Assembly: GCA_002633025.1 (NCBI GenBank)
Contig: NMRB01001330.1
Coordinates: 124,910 to 188,909, forward strand
Length of the DNA stretch: 64,000 nt
DNA from: Notospermus geniculatus
Taxonomy: Eukaryota; Nemertea; Pilidiophora; Heteronemertea; Lineidae
Direction: 5' to 3'
This document shows positions 33,873-43,468 of this stretch, in pieces; positions within the stretch are counted from its first letter, which is position 1; each line of letters opens with the position of its first letter. A program made the position numbers and the translations under genes. The notes beneath the pieces are model-generated. The model saw only the letters and a program-made list of their open reading frames with translations. It did not search any database and was not told the origin of the DNA.

Positions 33873-34205
33873 AAATGGCGAAAATCATCAAATGTGCTAT
33901 GACTCAGGAACGACGTGACCCAGAGCAATCAAACTTGATATTTACCTCCTTCTAGATGACCTTTACAAGCACGTCAAATTTCGGCCTGATTAAACTTCCA
34001 ATATGACCACCAGGTGGCGTAACCCGAAAATCATCAAATGTGCTATAACTCAGGAACGACTTGACCCAGAGCACTCAAATGTGCTATGTGTCTCCCTCTA
34101 GATGACCTTTATGTGCATGTGAAGTTTTGGCCTGATTGGACATCCAATATGGCCGCCAGGTGGCATAAACTGAAAATCATTGAAGTCCTACAACTTGGGA
34201 ATGAC
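33873..34205 (+). repeat. Tandem repeat, unit about 147 bp, 2.3 copies
   Basis: Units begin AAAATCATCAAATGTGCTAT, pass through GATGACCTTTA and end with CCACCAGGTGGCG (34017) or CGCCAGGTGGC (about 34156). The divergence between units shows that the array is old. It lies in the first recovered intron. Confidence 0.85.
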
Positions 34206-34431
34206 TTACCCAGATTGCTCATATAACTGATATACCTCTCTCTTTACACTGTTATGTCCAAACGGGTGAGCACATGGTCCATGGACCATTTCATTTTCAG
34301 CTTCAATTGCTTTGAATAGCCTTGAGTTTTTGGCTTAGTGGCCTTGAAAAGACCTTGCATTTCATGGTGGACAGGTTTTCCATTTTCCTGAAACCATTTC
34401 CCCTTCCTAAAGCCAAGAGTAAAGCCTAGTT

Positions 34432-34668
34432 TTATACTTCGACGCAAACCCTTCGGCGTCCGACGCATGACCAAATCTGGACGCCGACTTCGCGGAATTG
34501 ATTCACAGTCCAGCGTACTTTAGCGACGGCGACCTGTTATGAAATGACTGATGTAATTACAGCTTCGCGATCAGACGCCGACCAAATCGCACGACGGGGT
34601 CGGCGTCGAACGGAAGATCGCGCGTCGGTCGCCGGCGATGGTCGTGCGTCGAAGTATAAACTAGGCTT
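34432..34668. repeat. AAGCCTAG-ended MITE of GACGCCGA words
   Basis: Ends AAGCCTAGTTTTATACTTCG and CGAAGTATAAACTAGGCTT. GGCGTC/GACGCC words fill the interior. It is followed directly (34669-34910) by GACTGGAAGCAACTACCGGC sequence homologous to 41175-41478. Confidence 0.8.
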
Positions 34669-34968
34669 AAATCGACCTTGGGACTGGAAGCAACTACCGG
34701 CAATGGCGTTTCCGGCAACGATGGGCGACTGGCTGGAAACAGCAGCAACTGATCATGCAGATGCTCAAACAGACCGATGTACGCGCACCGGCAACACTAT
34801 TGCCGACCGTTGCCGATAGTTCCAGCCAGTTGCTCATGTTCTACTTGTTGCCAATGGTTGCTTCAAGTCGTCTTCAGTTGCTTCCGATGTACGCGCGCTG
34901 ACAATGAAATTCATTTCATTTCGTTTCGTTTCATTCTGGGTTTTATCACAAACCCTAGACAACATTTG

Positions 34969-35168
34969 TGACCCGGCACGACAAAATGAGTCGGAATGCG
35001 CACATAAGAAGACCCAACATGTCCAAGGTGACACCAACGGTTCGCTGATTTCAGGATTGTCTGCCCATTGTGAAATTTGACTTTGTCGATTTCTGTGGTT
35101 GCTGTCTGGTTCCACCTTTGGTCTTCTTCTGTGCGACTTCCGACTCATTTTGCTGTGCCGGGTCACAT
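34969..35168. repeat. GTGACCCGGCAC-ended MITE
   Basis: GTGACCCGGCACGACAAAAT at the left and TTTTGCTGTGCCGGGTCAC at the right are inverted. The same family occurs twice side by side at 44514-44668 and 44681-44877. Confidence 0.8.
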
Positions 35169-35524
35169 TTGTCTGACAAGGTATTCTGAATGTTGGGAAA
35201 ATGTTGCCCATAATGCACCTTAATACTGAGCGTCTTTATACTGTACCACACAATCCCTCCTAAAAGGTTCAAGTTAGCTGTTACGGAAGCTCAACCTCGT
35301 ATCTAAGTACGAGGCTGATCTCAATTTCATGTAAATAATTAATGTCAATAGTGAGAGAGATTTGGTTTCGAAGTCTACACTTTATCCGGTGTCAGATTCG
35401 GTTAGCTATAACATTGACATCACTTGGGTAATAATAGACTAGATGGGGTATTTTGTCAGTATCGATGAACTTCTGGATGAATCTCATATAAGTAACGCTG
35501 AAGGGGTTATTGTCATCCTGGGTA

Positions 35525-35879
35525 TAGAGGTTCTTCACTGACGTCACACGGCCGCCATACTGGCCGTCAAAATGAAGCCTGGAGGCTTCCATCTTGTTCT
35601 CGGTTCGAACATTCATCGGCCCGTACAGACCACTGGGAGCATACAACTCAACAAATCACTTTACCTCTCACATTTTCTGAGCATAAGTAGTTGGTCTGGT
35701 GTGAAAACCGTGTTGAAAACAAAGCGAATCGTCCATACGGCTTGCTGTAGAAGAGGCCGATGACTGCCGACAACGTACAAACCACGTCAAAAACGCTGTG
35801 TTGATGTTGTGACGTTGCGTCATTTGACGGCCAATATGGCGGATATTTGGAGCTGTGACGTCACGTGAAGAACCTCTAT
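35525..35879. repeat. AGAGGTTCTTCAC-ended MITE, copy 1
   Basis: Ends AGAGGTTCTTCACTGACGTC and ACGTCACGTGAAGAACCTCT. CGGCCGCCATACTGGCCGTC lies near the left and a GGCCAATATGGCGG block near the right. Copies: 37510-37876 (same strand) and 51338-51705 (opposite). Palindromic TGACGTCA near both ends is a CRE-like site. Confidence 0.9.
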
Positions 35880-36128
35880 AGACAAAGTATACCCAGGTTC
35901 AATGTCGTCCAGACAAACCTGGGTATAGTTTGTCTGGACAAACTCTACCCAGTTTCATAATTGGAGCCCTAGGTTTGTGTTTTCCCAAGTCTCACCTCCG
36001 AGACGATAAAAAACGGGAACTGTACATGGGCAAAGTGCCAAGTTTGGAAATGCGCACAGCAGTGGTAAATAATCCATGTCGCAGTTGAATGATGTTGGGG
36101 TAGCTTGGTTCACTTTCCATGAGGCTAT

Positions 36129-36514
36129 AGCTAAGGTAACACCTGTTGAAAATACCTGTGTTTTTCCAGACCCGTGTCAAACCCATGTGTACGAAAATCC
36201 CGGCGAGAGGTCACACTATACTACATTGTAGTTAAGTAGCCCGGCGACAGTTGCGCTCAATGCACTGACTCTTCGGTCATTTCTGCATAGGCCCACATTG
36301 TTGGAGACGCGAAAACAACGTTACATGTTACTGTTACAGATGGCTGCGCCATCTGTAGCCTTGCAAAGAACTGACGTAAACACGGGGATTTCGAAAAGCA
36401 TGGCGAGCTTGCCGTGTCTCAAAAACCCGTGTTTTTCAGACACGGGTCGAAGCATGGCAATTCTTAGGTGTAACCGCAAAACACACGGGGATTTTATGTA
36501 GTGTAACCACAGCT
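36129..36514. repeat. GGTTTACACCTG-family MITE, copy 3
   Basis: Independent insertion of the family at 5980-6344; ends AGCTAAGGTAACACCTG and GTGTAACCACAGCT. It retains CGTGTTTTTCCAGACCCG and the central TTGTTGGAGACGCG. Confidence 0.75.
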
Positions 36515-36654
36515 TATAGCAAATTCAAGGTTGTGCTCAGTCAACTGGTAAATCCTGTGGTTTGTGGTTTAATCATTGTGTTCACTTTATGGTGTCTGTT
36601 GCACAGGCCTAGCACGTTGCCCATGTTGAAGTTCGGGTGAATCATACTTTAGCG

Positions 36655-36690
36655 GCAGGTCCCGGGTTCGAATCCGGGCCGTATGGGATT
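36655..36690 (+). repeat. tRNA-like B-box fragment
   Basis: GGTCCCGGGTTCGAATCCGG contains an intact B box and T arm, but no A box was seen at the proper distance. Probably a SINE remnant related to 12600-12666. Confidence 0.35.
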
Positions 36691-36841
36691 AATCATCTCC
36701 GGCTGTTGAATCAGTTGCATCGCTGCACTCTCCTACACTTTGAAAATCATACTAAAATTTGAGAAGAGTTTGTGTGTTTGTTTGTGATTTTCTCCAAGTC
36801 TGGCGAATGGATCGCTTCCAAACTTCGTATGCACTCTACAG

Positions 36842-36958
36842 ACCAGGGGCCTGTTTCATAAAGTGACTTTAAGCTAATGGTACCATTAACTCAATGCATT
36901 TTCCATTTGGTTAAAGGTACCATTAGCTTAAAGTCACTTTCTGAAACAGGCCCCTGGT
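36842..36958. repeat. ACCAGGGGCCTGTTTC hairpin MITE, copy 1
   Basis: Arms pair along almost the whole 117 bp; TTAAGCTAATGGTACCATTA lies near the left arm's middle. A second copy is at 54067-54180. Confidence 0.85.
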
Positions 36959-37042
36959 AACTGCCCTTACGAAACCTGAATTTTGATACGACTTACAGTT
37001 GTCGAAATATCAAGGTATTAACAAAAATAACAATGCTGGACC

Positions 37043-37141
37043 CATGTTCCCGAAGCCATCATCAGGTTAACGATGTCGTTACGCTATGCATTTTCCCAGT
37101 TTTAACGACATCGTTAACCTAACGATGGCTTCGGGAACATG
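37043..37141. repeat. CATGTTCCCGAAGCC hairpin MITE
   Basis: A 99-bp foldback: CATGTTCCCGAAGCCATC pairs with its inverse, and GTTAACGATGTCGTTA-type inner arms also pair. Confidence 0.85.
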
Positions 37142-37509
37142 TTCCCTGTTTAGGCCTTTTGACTTCATGACATCACTGACATTTCCGCCGTGTCATCCGT
37201 GACATCGGCAACGTCATGTGCAATGGAATGACATCATTACACTACTTGAACGGGTATGACGTCATTTTGTCCCCAAGCAAAGTGCTCACGTGAATTTTGC
37301 AGTTCCCCCCACTGAGTGAATGGGAATAGGGAGCACCATTTGGTCACATGATGACTTACAGAGCAGATCTGACACCGAGGCTCATTGTTCGAGAGATGCG
37401 GTTCACAAAGCGTGCACGGCCAATCGTCATGAATAATAGGTGGCATTGGTGTACTATCAGTTCAAACCCACGAGTATATTCTCGCGTGGTCTGCATGATC
37501 GGCGTTCCC

Positions 37510-37876
37510 TATAGAGGTTCTTCACTGACGTCACACGGCCGCCATACTGGCCGTCAAAATGAAGCCATGGTGGCTGCCATCTTGTTCTGGGTTCAAAAGT
37601 TTAGCGGCCCGTACAGGCCACTGGGAGCATACAACTCAACAAATCACTTTACCTCTCACAGTTTCTGATCATAAGTAGTTGGTCTGGTGTGAAAACCGTG
37701 TTGAAAACAAAGCGAATCGTCCATACGGCTTGCTGTAGAACAGTGTAGAAGAGGTCCGATGAATGCCGACAACATACAAACCACGTCAAAAACGCTGTGT
37801 TGATACTGTGACGTTGCGTCATTTGACGACCAATATGGCGGATATTTGGAGCTGTGACGTCACGTGAAGAACCTCG
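37510..37876. repeat. AGAGGTTCTTCAC-ended MITE, copy 2
   Basis: Close relative of 35525-35879 in the same intron and orientation; the right end reads GTGAAGAACCTCG. The longer version contains GTAGAACAGTGTAGAAGAG, which copy 1 lacks. Confidence 0.9.
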
Positions 37877-38220
37877 ATTGACTACCATAAAATTCAACAC
37901 AGAGTGGCTTTAATAAAACTGCAGTCAGTCGTTGCTATAACTCAACTGTAGGTGGTTCGCTGTCTCCATATTGGCCAGGTGCTGTCTCGATGATGATCAA
38001 TTAAACACATGTTGTCTGTGATTTGATTGATGGCTGGAGATACAGCGCCTGACAGCTCAGGAAGGTAATCATAACGACATGAAAGTTCTGAATCAATCAT
38101 TTCATGAACCATTTACTTGTTGAGATTTTAGCGCACCTTGGCGGGTTAGTTGATCCCGAATAGAGCCCATGCCGCCATCGTGGCCATAAACCACCCACTT
38201 TTTGACAAAACCCCCATCAC

Positions 38221-38262
38221 AAAATTCAAATTCAAATTCAAATAATAAAGTTTATTGACCTC
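38221..38262 (-). repeat. Retroposon 3' tail
   Basis: On the minus strand AATAAACTTTATTATTTGAA is followed by TTTGAATTTGAATTT, an AATAAA-containing end with a short tandem tail as in invertebrate LINE or SINE 3' ends. No body is recognisable upstream. Confidence 0.4.
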
Positions 38263-38399
38263 GTAAAAATACACATTAATATTGGAGGAGATTCTTTAAA
38301 CGTGGGTGGTGCAGATTAGGAGAAAACATCTAGGGCCGTATGCACCAAACAAAGGTTATCTTGTGCCACTTCAATTGTTCAGGTTTATCAGGGAATGAT

Positions 38400-38556
38400 G
38401 AGCAAAAAGTCATTCGAGACCGTTTTCTCAGCAGATAGCTCACCGAAAAATACGTGCACATGGGAGCTTTCTGCCTCGTGAGGCAAAAAACTCACCGAAA
38501 TTATGCGCCTGCACGAGCTATCTGCTGAGCAAAAGGTCTCGAATGACTTTTTGCTC
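38400..38556. repeat. GAGCAAAAAGTCATTCGAG hairpin MITE
   Basis: Left arm GAGCAAAAAGTCATTCGAGA is inverted at 38536-38556; CAGCAGATAGCTC words occur inside and just beyond. It lies next to a half copy (38335-38395) of the GGGCCGTATGCACCAA element seen whole at 50433-50580. Confidence 0.8.
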
Positions 38557-38624
38557 AGCAGATAGCTCCCGTGTGTGGCAGGCTTTAGATTTTATATAAA
38601 TATATTTGTATCACCTTCTTACAG

Positions 38625-38826
38625 GATAGATGAGTTCAAGATAAAGACCCCTATCTGTAAAGGAAATGGTACGGCCGGGGAGGTCAGTCCATACGGAAGC
38701 TATGCGTCCCCATCCCAATTCTACGTGTTTGTGGGTGTCATCTGTTTTCTCTACTGCATCGGAGCCGTCATTCTCTATGTCTTCTTTGATGAGACATACA
38801 GGAAGAATGAGAAAATCCCTCAGGCC
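38625..38826 (+). CDS. Synaptophysin-family protein, coding exon 2 of 4 recovered
   Basis: The acceptor TTACAG ends at 38624 and the donor GTGAGT begins at 38827; the exon enters in phase 2 and leaves in phase 0. It encodes the rest of luminal loop 1, including TPIC (the second conserved cysteine, partner of the one in FSVNC), then TM2 (FYVFVGVICFLYCIGAVI) and the cytosolic turn FFDETYRKNEKIPQ. The dense charged turn matches the vertebrate KYRENNKGP turn. Confidence 0.95.
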
Positions 38827-38950
38827 GTGAGTACTATCAAATTACTAGAGGCAGCTTGCTATTAGGCTACTAACAGTACAGCCACTATACAACAGGTGGC
38901 GCTAGTAACCATGAACTCATGAATTGTGAATGAAATGTTGACATTGATGA

Positions 38951-39337
38951 AATTTAAGCCGCGTTCACATCTAGACCGATCTGAGACCGAATTCCCCAGT
39001 TCGCATTCGGGAATGCACATTGGCTAGGCCGGTCTAGCTTCAGGCGCGTTCACACTACAAAGTTTTTAATGCGATCTCAGGCCGGTCTAGCGAGTCCGCT
39101 TCTTGTGGCGATCTCAGGCCGATTCAGGTATCCTAGGCCGGTCTGGACATGTGTCTGAACAGTTTGGAGCTATCCAGTCAGCGCGGTGACACGACGCGCC
39201 AAACTCGCTACAAGAAGCGGACTCGCTAGACCGGCCTGAGATCGCATCAACGAACTTTGTAGTATGAACGGTTAATGCACACTAACTGTTTAGACCGGTC
39301 TCAGATCGCTTTAAAGTGCTAATGTGAACACGCCTTT
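38951..39337. repeat. AAGCCGCGTTCACAT-ended nested MITE of CTGAGACCGG words
   Basis: Outer ends TAAGCCGCGTTCACATCTAG and AATGTGAACACGCCTTTA. A second palindrome (about 39048-39272, GCGTTCACACTACAAAG ends) is nested inside, with a nearly perfect pairing through CTAGCGAGTCCGCTTCTTG. GGCCGGTCTAG and GATCTCAGGCC recur in both orientations. It lies 124 bp after an exon. Confidence 0.85.
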
Positions 39338-39410
39338 ACATACTTCAAAGTTGATGCCCAAGTTGGATCCTCATGCCACCAATTCTGTGTTAGTAATGTG
39401 GGTGATCCAC

Positions 39411-39735
39411 CGAATTTATGACGAGTTTACGATCACTTTGCGATTAGTTCACGACGCGTTTGCGACTAGTTTACGACGAAAAATCATAGCCTGTGGATCA
39501 GCGTTCACGATTCGTTGATGAGTTTGCGACTCGTTCACGACTGAATTCTGTTGACGACTAGTTTGCGACGAGATCAAACATGTTTGATTTGGTTCGGTGG
39601 ATCAGCTTCAACGTCACGTCATTTCTTTACGATCAGTTTGCGACTAGTTTACGACGAGTTTGCGATTCGTTGACGACTGCCGTCGTGAACAAGTCGCAAA
39701 CTGATCGTAAACTCGTTGTGGATCGGTGGATCACC
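39411..39735. repeat. GGTGATCCACCGA-ended MITE of CGACTAGTTTACGA words
   Basis: Ends GGTGATCCACCGA and TCGGTGGATCACC. The interior is almost only TTTGCGACTAGTTTACGACG and variants in both orientations. The element at 52801-52944 has related ends. Confidence 0.85.
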
Positions 39736-39755
39736 TGCATAATCATATCAGTATG

Positions 39756-39895
39756 CAGGCCTTGCCGTTTGATGGGCGCGATTTTGCATGCACCTCGCAA
39801 ACAATAGAAATTCTATTGTTTGCGAGGCGCATGCAAAATTGTTCTATTGTTTGCGAGGTGCATGCAAAATCGCGCCCGTCAAATGGCAAGGCCTG
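39756..39895. repeat. CAGGCCTTGCC hairpin with one arm duplicated
   Basis: Arms from CAGGCCTTGCCGTTTGATGG to its inverse ending at 39895, with AGTATG duplicated on both sides. The right half contains a 31-bp tandem duplication of TTCTATTGTTTGCGAGG..., so three arm segments compete for one partner. It ends 66 bp before the next exon, inside the intron. Confidence 0.9.
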
Positions 39896-39961
39896 AGTAT
39901 GCACTAAAAAACTGCCTTATGTGTTTTCTAATTTGTAGAATTTTCTGTTCATATTTTTCAG

Positions 39962-40153
39962 GACTTCATCATTTCTATTGTTCTGTCCTTCTTCTGGTTG
40001 TGTGGCTCCTCTGCCTGGGCTCACGGACTCTCAGAGCTGAAGATGTACACCCAGCCCATCTCTGTATCCCATAAAATTCCTGAATGTTACAAACTAAACC
40101 TCTGTAACCTCTACGTGAACACCGGCAATTATGCAGGACTTAATGTTTCTATA
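39962..40153 (+). CDS. Synaptophysin-family protein, coding exon 3 of 4 recovered
   Basis: The acceptor TTTCAG ends at 39961 and the donor GTAAGT starts at 40154; phase 0 at both sides, 64 codons. It encodes TM3 (DFIISIVLSFFWLCGSSAWA) with the SSAWAxGLSELK stretch that is diagnostic of the family, and luminal loop 2 with two cysteines (PEC..., NLC) that match the second conserved disulfide, plus N-glycosylation-type NVS near the end. Confidence 0.96.
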
Positions 40154-40238
40154 GTAAGTATACTAGGCCTACTCCATTTTACAAGGTGCCTGTGTCAGTT
40201 CCATTAAGGTCAACTACCGGGGTATATCGCATTTACTT

Positions 40239-40525
40239 GTACCGTATTTTCGCGACTATAGGGCGCACCTGACTATAAGGTGCACCCCCTAATTTCACCC
40301 AAAATCTTTGATGAAACCCATACATAAGACGCACCGCCGTATAAGGCGCAGTTTTGTCAGTGAATGCTTCAGTGCATCATCCATGCATGCTTGAATGCTT
40401 GGGTTCGTCAGTGTCTTGACACTTCTGATCACTTCTGATCAAATTGTTAGACTCAAGGCGCACCACCCTATAAGGCACACCCCCAATTTTAGACCCTTCT
40501 TCAAAGAAAAAGGCCGTGCCTTATA
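40239..40525. repeat. GTACCGTATTTTCGCGAC DNA-transposon-like repeat
   Basis: This begins TACCGTATTTTCGCGACTAT and repeats CTATAAGGCGCACC and complements inside. The phrase resembles the end of a widespread vertebrate and invertebrate DNA transposon family known to me only from general memory. The right terminus is not clear. Confidence 0.5.
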
Positions 40526-41020
40526 GCCTTCATCCTGCCAGTTTGTGCATTATGGTTGACCAAATGGGGACGATAGCCGACTTTTTCAGTGGGTCATGGA
40601 AGTAGGTCAGTTCAAACCTACACTTCATTACCATCAGTTTGATACCATACATGGTTAAATCTATTGAAATGAAATTGACATCCTGGTCCTGATCAATTTC
40701 CCACACAAAAGGTGTCCATTGTATTTGGACCGGGTTTCGGTGTGCTGCCTTCTGTCGAGCTAGCGTCCCCATTGACAGTTAAGGGCCTGTCACACTTCTC
40801 AGAACGTCCTGCCCCTCCTAAAAAAATCGTAAAACGGGCTAGAACATGTAACCCTTGGCCAAGTAATGCTTCGGCGTTCTGGAGCACCCTTCCCGTCCAT
40901 GAAGTTCGTAAAAAGACTGTAAAAAGTTGCCACTATGTCCACTCCGTTCGCACACAGTTTGAGCCCGTTCGGCAAAATTTTCAAGAATGTACTGAGAACT
41001 AGCTCAGTGTGATTGGGGCA

Positions 41021-41174
41021 TTAGGCTAGGAATACACCGAACGTGATGCGTATATTTACGCGGCAAAGGCTTTGTTATTTTCGGCCGCATTGCACGCAAA
41101 CAAAGGTTCCAAAGCATAAATCGCGCGTGTTGCCCTGTCGCACGCGAATTCACGTTCGGTGTATCCGTAGCCTT
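41021..41174. repeat. TTAGGCTAGGAATACACCG-ended MITE
   Basis: Ends ATTAGGCTAGGAATACACCG and CGGTGTATCCGTAGCCTTAA, with GAACGTGATGCG / CGCGAATTCACGTTC arms. It abuts the next MITE directly. Confidence 0.8.
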
Positions 41175-41478
41175 AAGCCGAGAGCAGATCAGCCTTGCGA
41201 CTGGAAGCAACTACCGGCAATGGTGTTTCCGGCAACGGTGGGCAACTGGCTGGAAACAGCAGCAACTGATCAGGTGTTCAAACAGGTCGATGTGCGCGCC
41301 CCAACAACGCTATTGCCGACCGTTGCCGCTAGTTCCAGCCAGTTGCTCATGAAAGACTGGATTGTGCCACTTGTTGCCGCAATGACCAGTCGTAGTCGAT
41401 GTGCGCGGTTTGCTCACATCGACAGCGACTGTTGCGTTCAGTTGCTTCCAGTCGCAAGGTCGATCTGCTCTCGGCTTT
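41175..41478. repeat. AAGCCGAGAGCAGATC-ended MITE of GACTGGAAGCAACT words
   Basis: Ends AAGCCGAGAGCAGATCAGCC and GATCTGCTCTCGGCTT. The core CGACTGGAAGCAACTACCGG and CCGTTGCCG words are shared with 34669-34910. It finishes 87 bp before the last coding exon. Confidence 0.8.
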
Positions 41479-41565
41479 AGGCTTTGTTCCCAAACTTGGT
41501 ATCTCAGTTGGAATCTACACTGTAGATTACTTATTTCCAACATCATGAATGCTTTCACTTTTCAG

Positions 41566-41691
41566 ATCTTTGGCTTCCTGAACCTGGTCGTCTGGGTTGG
41601 AAACTTGTGGTTCCTCTTCAAGGAAACGTCTTGGTTCAAAGTTCGCTCCAAGCCTCCAGGAGACATTGAAACCATGCCGCAGCAAGTGTGA
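41566..41691 (+). CDS. Synaptophysin-family protein, last coding exon with stop
   Basis: The acceptor TTTCAG ends at 41565; phase 0. It encodes TM4 ([20 protein letters not shown]), near-identical in pattern to vertebrate synaptophysin TM4, then a short cytosolic tail of about 20 residues ending PQQV and TGA (41689-41691). The tail is far shorter than the repeat-rich tail of vertebrate synaptophysin and more like that of SYPL-type members. No clear AATAAA was found within about 200 bp downstream. Confidence 0.95.
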   Translation: MFGFLNLVVWVGNLWFLFKETSWFKVRSKPPGDIETMPQQV

Positions 41692-41817
41692 TCAGGTCCG
41701 TGTCATTGACGGATTACGGGAGAGGAATGCGAGGTTTTACGGGAGAGGAATGCGAGGTTATACAACATGTAGATGGGGAGTGAGGTGTTTGACTCTTTCA
41801 GCCCTAGGCACGAGATA

Positions 41818-42007
41818 CAGTAGATCCCTGCTATTGCGGACACCTTTGGGACTGGGCTTAGCTGTCTGTAATAGTGAGGTGTCCGCAATATTGAAACTCC
41901 ATCAATAACAGATACCAATCTTTGGAAAATTTGGGACTGGACAAATCTGTCCGTAATCTTGAGGTGTCCACTGCATTTTGAGGTGTCCATTAGGTGAGGT
42001 TCTACTG
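41818..42007. repeat. TA-flanked pogo/Tigger-like MITE
   Basis: Starts CAGTAGATCCCTGCTATTGC and ends GGTGAGGTTCTACTG, with TA on each side (41816-41817 and 42008-42009). GGACACCTTTGGGACTGG and TGTCCGTAAT repeat inside, as in Tigger-type elements. It begins 127 bp after the synaptophysin stop codon, so it may be within the 3' UTR. Confidence 0.88.
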
Positions 42008-42051
42008 TATTACATGATGTCTTTGCACTTGCCATGCCTGATTCCGAATTA

Positions 42052-42716
42052 CAGTCCTCCCTTGCTATTACGAACCCTTCGGGACCCAAGGGTTAAGTTC
42101 GTACTAACGAGGAGTTCGTAATAGCGAGGATTCGTCCATGGGGGCATGATGACCACGCCAAGTAGGCCTAAGGCATACACTTTGTCTACAGGACTGGCTT
42201 TATTGAATATTTGCCTGATTAAACGCTCAAACTTGCGTCCAAGCTTGGGTTTTATTAATGATTAATCAAACCCAAGCTTGGATAATTCGGTTTGTAATTG
42301 ATCATGGGCAGGAATTGGGCCACACGGCTGACCAAACACAGGTGCGGATCCAGGATTTTTGGCAGAGGGGGTCAGGGCTGCCGAGGGCGGTCATTGCAGG
42401 TGGGCGCCAAATATACTCGCACCGACAGGGGCCCCCCAGAAAATTTTGAAATCTTAAAGGCTGTAGACACGATTTCCTGGCATCTCAGTATCAAACCAGA
42501 AGCTTTATTCTTGCGTTTTTTGCTTATTGTCGCAAATTATTGAGACAAAAAACAATTGGTGGTGGCGAGCAGGGGGATCACGACCCCCCCCCCCTCTGGA
42601 TCCGCGCCTGAAACAGGAAAATTACATTCATGCCATGAAATTTTGGGAGCCAGACGTTGGGTTCGTAATATCTGGAAGTTCATAGAATCGAGGTTCGTAA
42701 GAATGAGGGTGCACTG
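42052..42716. repeat. TA-flanked pogo/Tigger-like MITE, interrupted
   Basis: Starts CAGTCCTCCCTTGCTATTAC and ends AATGAGGGTGCACTG, with TA on both sides (42050-42051 and 42717-42718). TTCGTAATAGCGAGG/TTCGTAAGAATGAGG words are inside. The element at 42339-42610 has been inserted into it. Confidence 0.85.
42339..42610. repeat. CAGGTGCGGATCC-ended element with 5-bp TSD
   Basis: Ends CAGGTGCGGATCCAGGATTT and CTGGATCCGCGCCTG. AAACA is duplicated on both sides. G-rich (GGGGGTCAGGG, GGGGCCCCCC) with a C run before the right end. Relatives: 48729-48906, an end fragment at about 32560-32600 and one at about 56555-56600 beside a gap. Confidence 0.85.
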
Positions 42717-42808
42717 TATCTTGTGACCAGCTTTTGTCATTGTCATTCGACTCCTGAGGCTGGTTGAACACACAGGAAAATCTCACAGAGATCCACCTCA
42801 CCATTTAG

Positions 42809-42919
42809 TTGTCTGGGTTCGTCGCTGTGCACGAAAAAGGGCCAGGGCTGAAAGAGTACAAGACACTGGACAAGCAGATCAAAGAGGCGATCGACCTCTT
42901 CAGGAAACATGCACTTGGA
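42809..42919 (+). other. Coding-looking block, possible exon of an unknown gene
   Basis: After ATTTAG, a frame reads LSGFVAVHEKGPGLKEYKT then LDKQIKEAIDLFRKHALGK. Third positions are strongly G/C (GTC, GTG, CTG, AAG, ATC, GAC, CTC, TTC), like the synaptophysin exons and unlike the surrounding repeats. The charged, helix-like peptide is not one I recognise. No good donor was found nearby and codon quality falls after 42919. It could be a terminal exon, a pseudo-exon or chance. Confidence 0.28.
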
Positions 42920-43227
42920 AAAATCTGTCCTGTCATTTTTAGCTATGCCTTCAAAGAGCTGTCCATTTCTCATATGTCTGTTGCTGTATCAGTATTTTTC
43001 CCGAAAACGTAGCCAACGTCATTAACGCACTTTGATGACAATGTTGCAATTCTTGTAGCTTTTACCCACTTAGGACATCGTGATTGCATGCTGTAGGGTT
43101 GATTAGGTGCCTTGGTGTTCAGTTGAAAAAACTGAGCAAGTTTTGAGCTGGTTTGAGCTAAACTTTTGGCTATTCTGGACTGGTTTCTGACCTCTGCCTT
43201 ATGAACAAAAAAACATTACCCAATAGG

Positions 43228-43468
43228 TGATTCTCGAATTCGCAGATCTGCGCACTTCCACCGAAATCTCAACCAGGACCTCAATCTGAAACCGGCTGAC
43301 GTGACGCCATCCATGATTCAGCAGTGGTCGAGTTTGACGCAACGTCTTCGATGTCACTGTCATGGGGTTTTCTGTGTTACGCCATTCAGTTTCAGACCGA
43401 GGTTATGGTTGAGATTTTGACGGAAGTTGCGCAGATCTTTCTCGTTTACGTCAATTTGAGAATTGTCT
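43228..43468. repeat. GATTCTCGAATTCGCAGATC palindromic MITE
   Basis: Both arms carry AGATCTGCGCA.TTCC and CTCAACC..GACCTC in inverted form, with ATCCATGATTCAGC in the centre. A half copy is at 32247-32414. Confidence 0.8.

Noticed and set aside
33313-33891. 192-codon minus-strand frame opposite the synaptophysin exon
   Set aside because: It covers the TTAA MITE and intron; the relative at 29312-29559 has stops in the corresponding frame, and the plus-strand exon explains the only conserved part.
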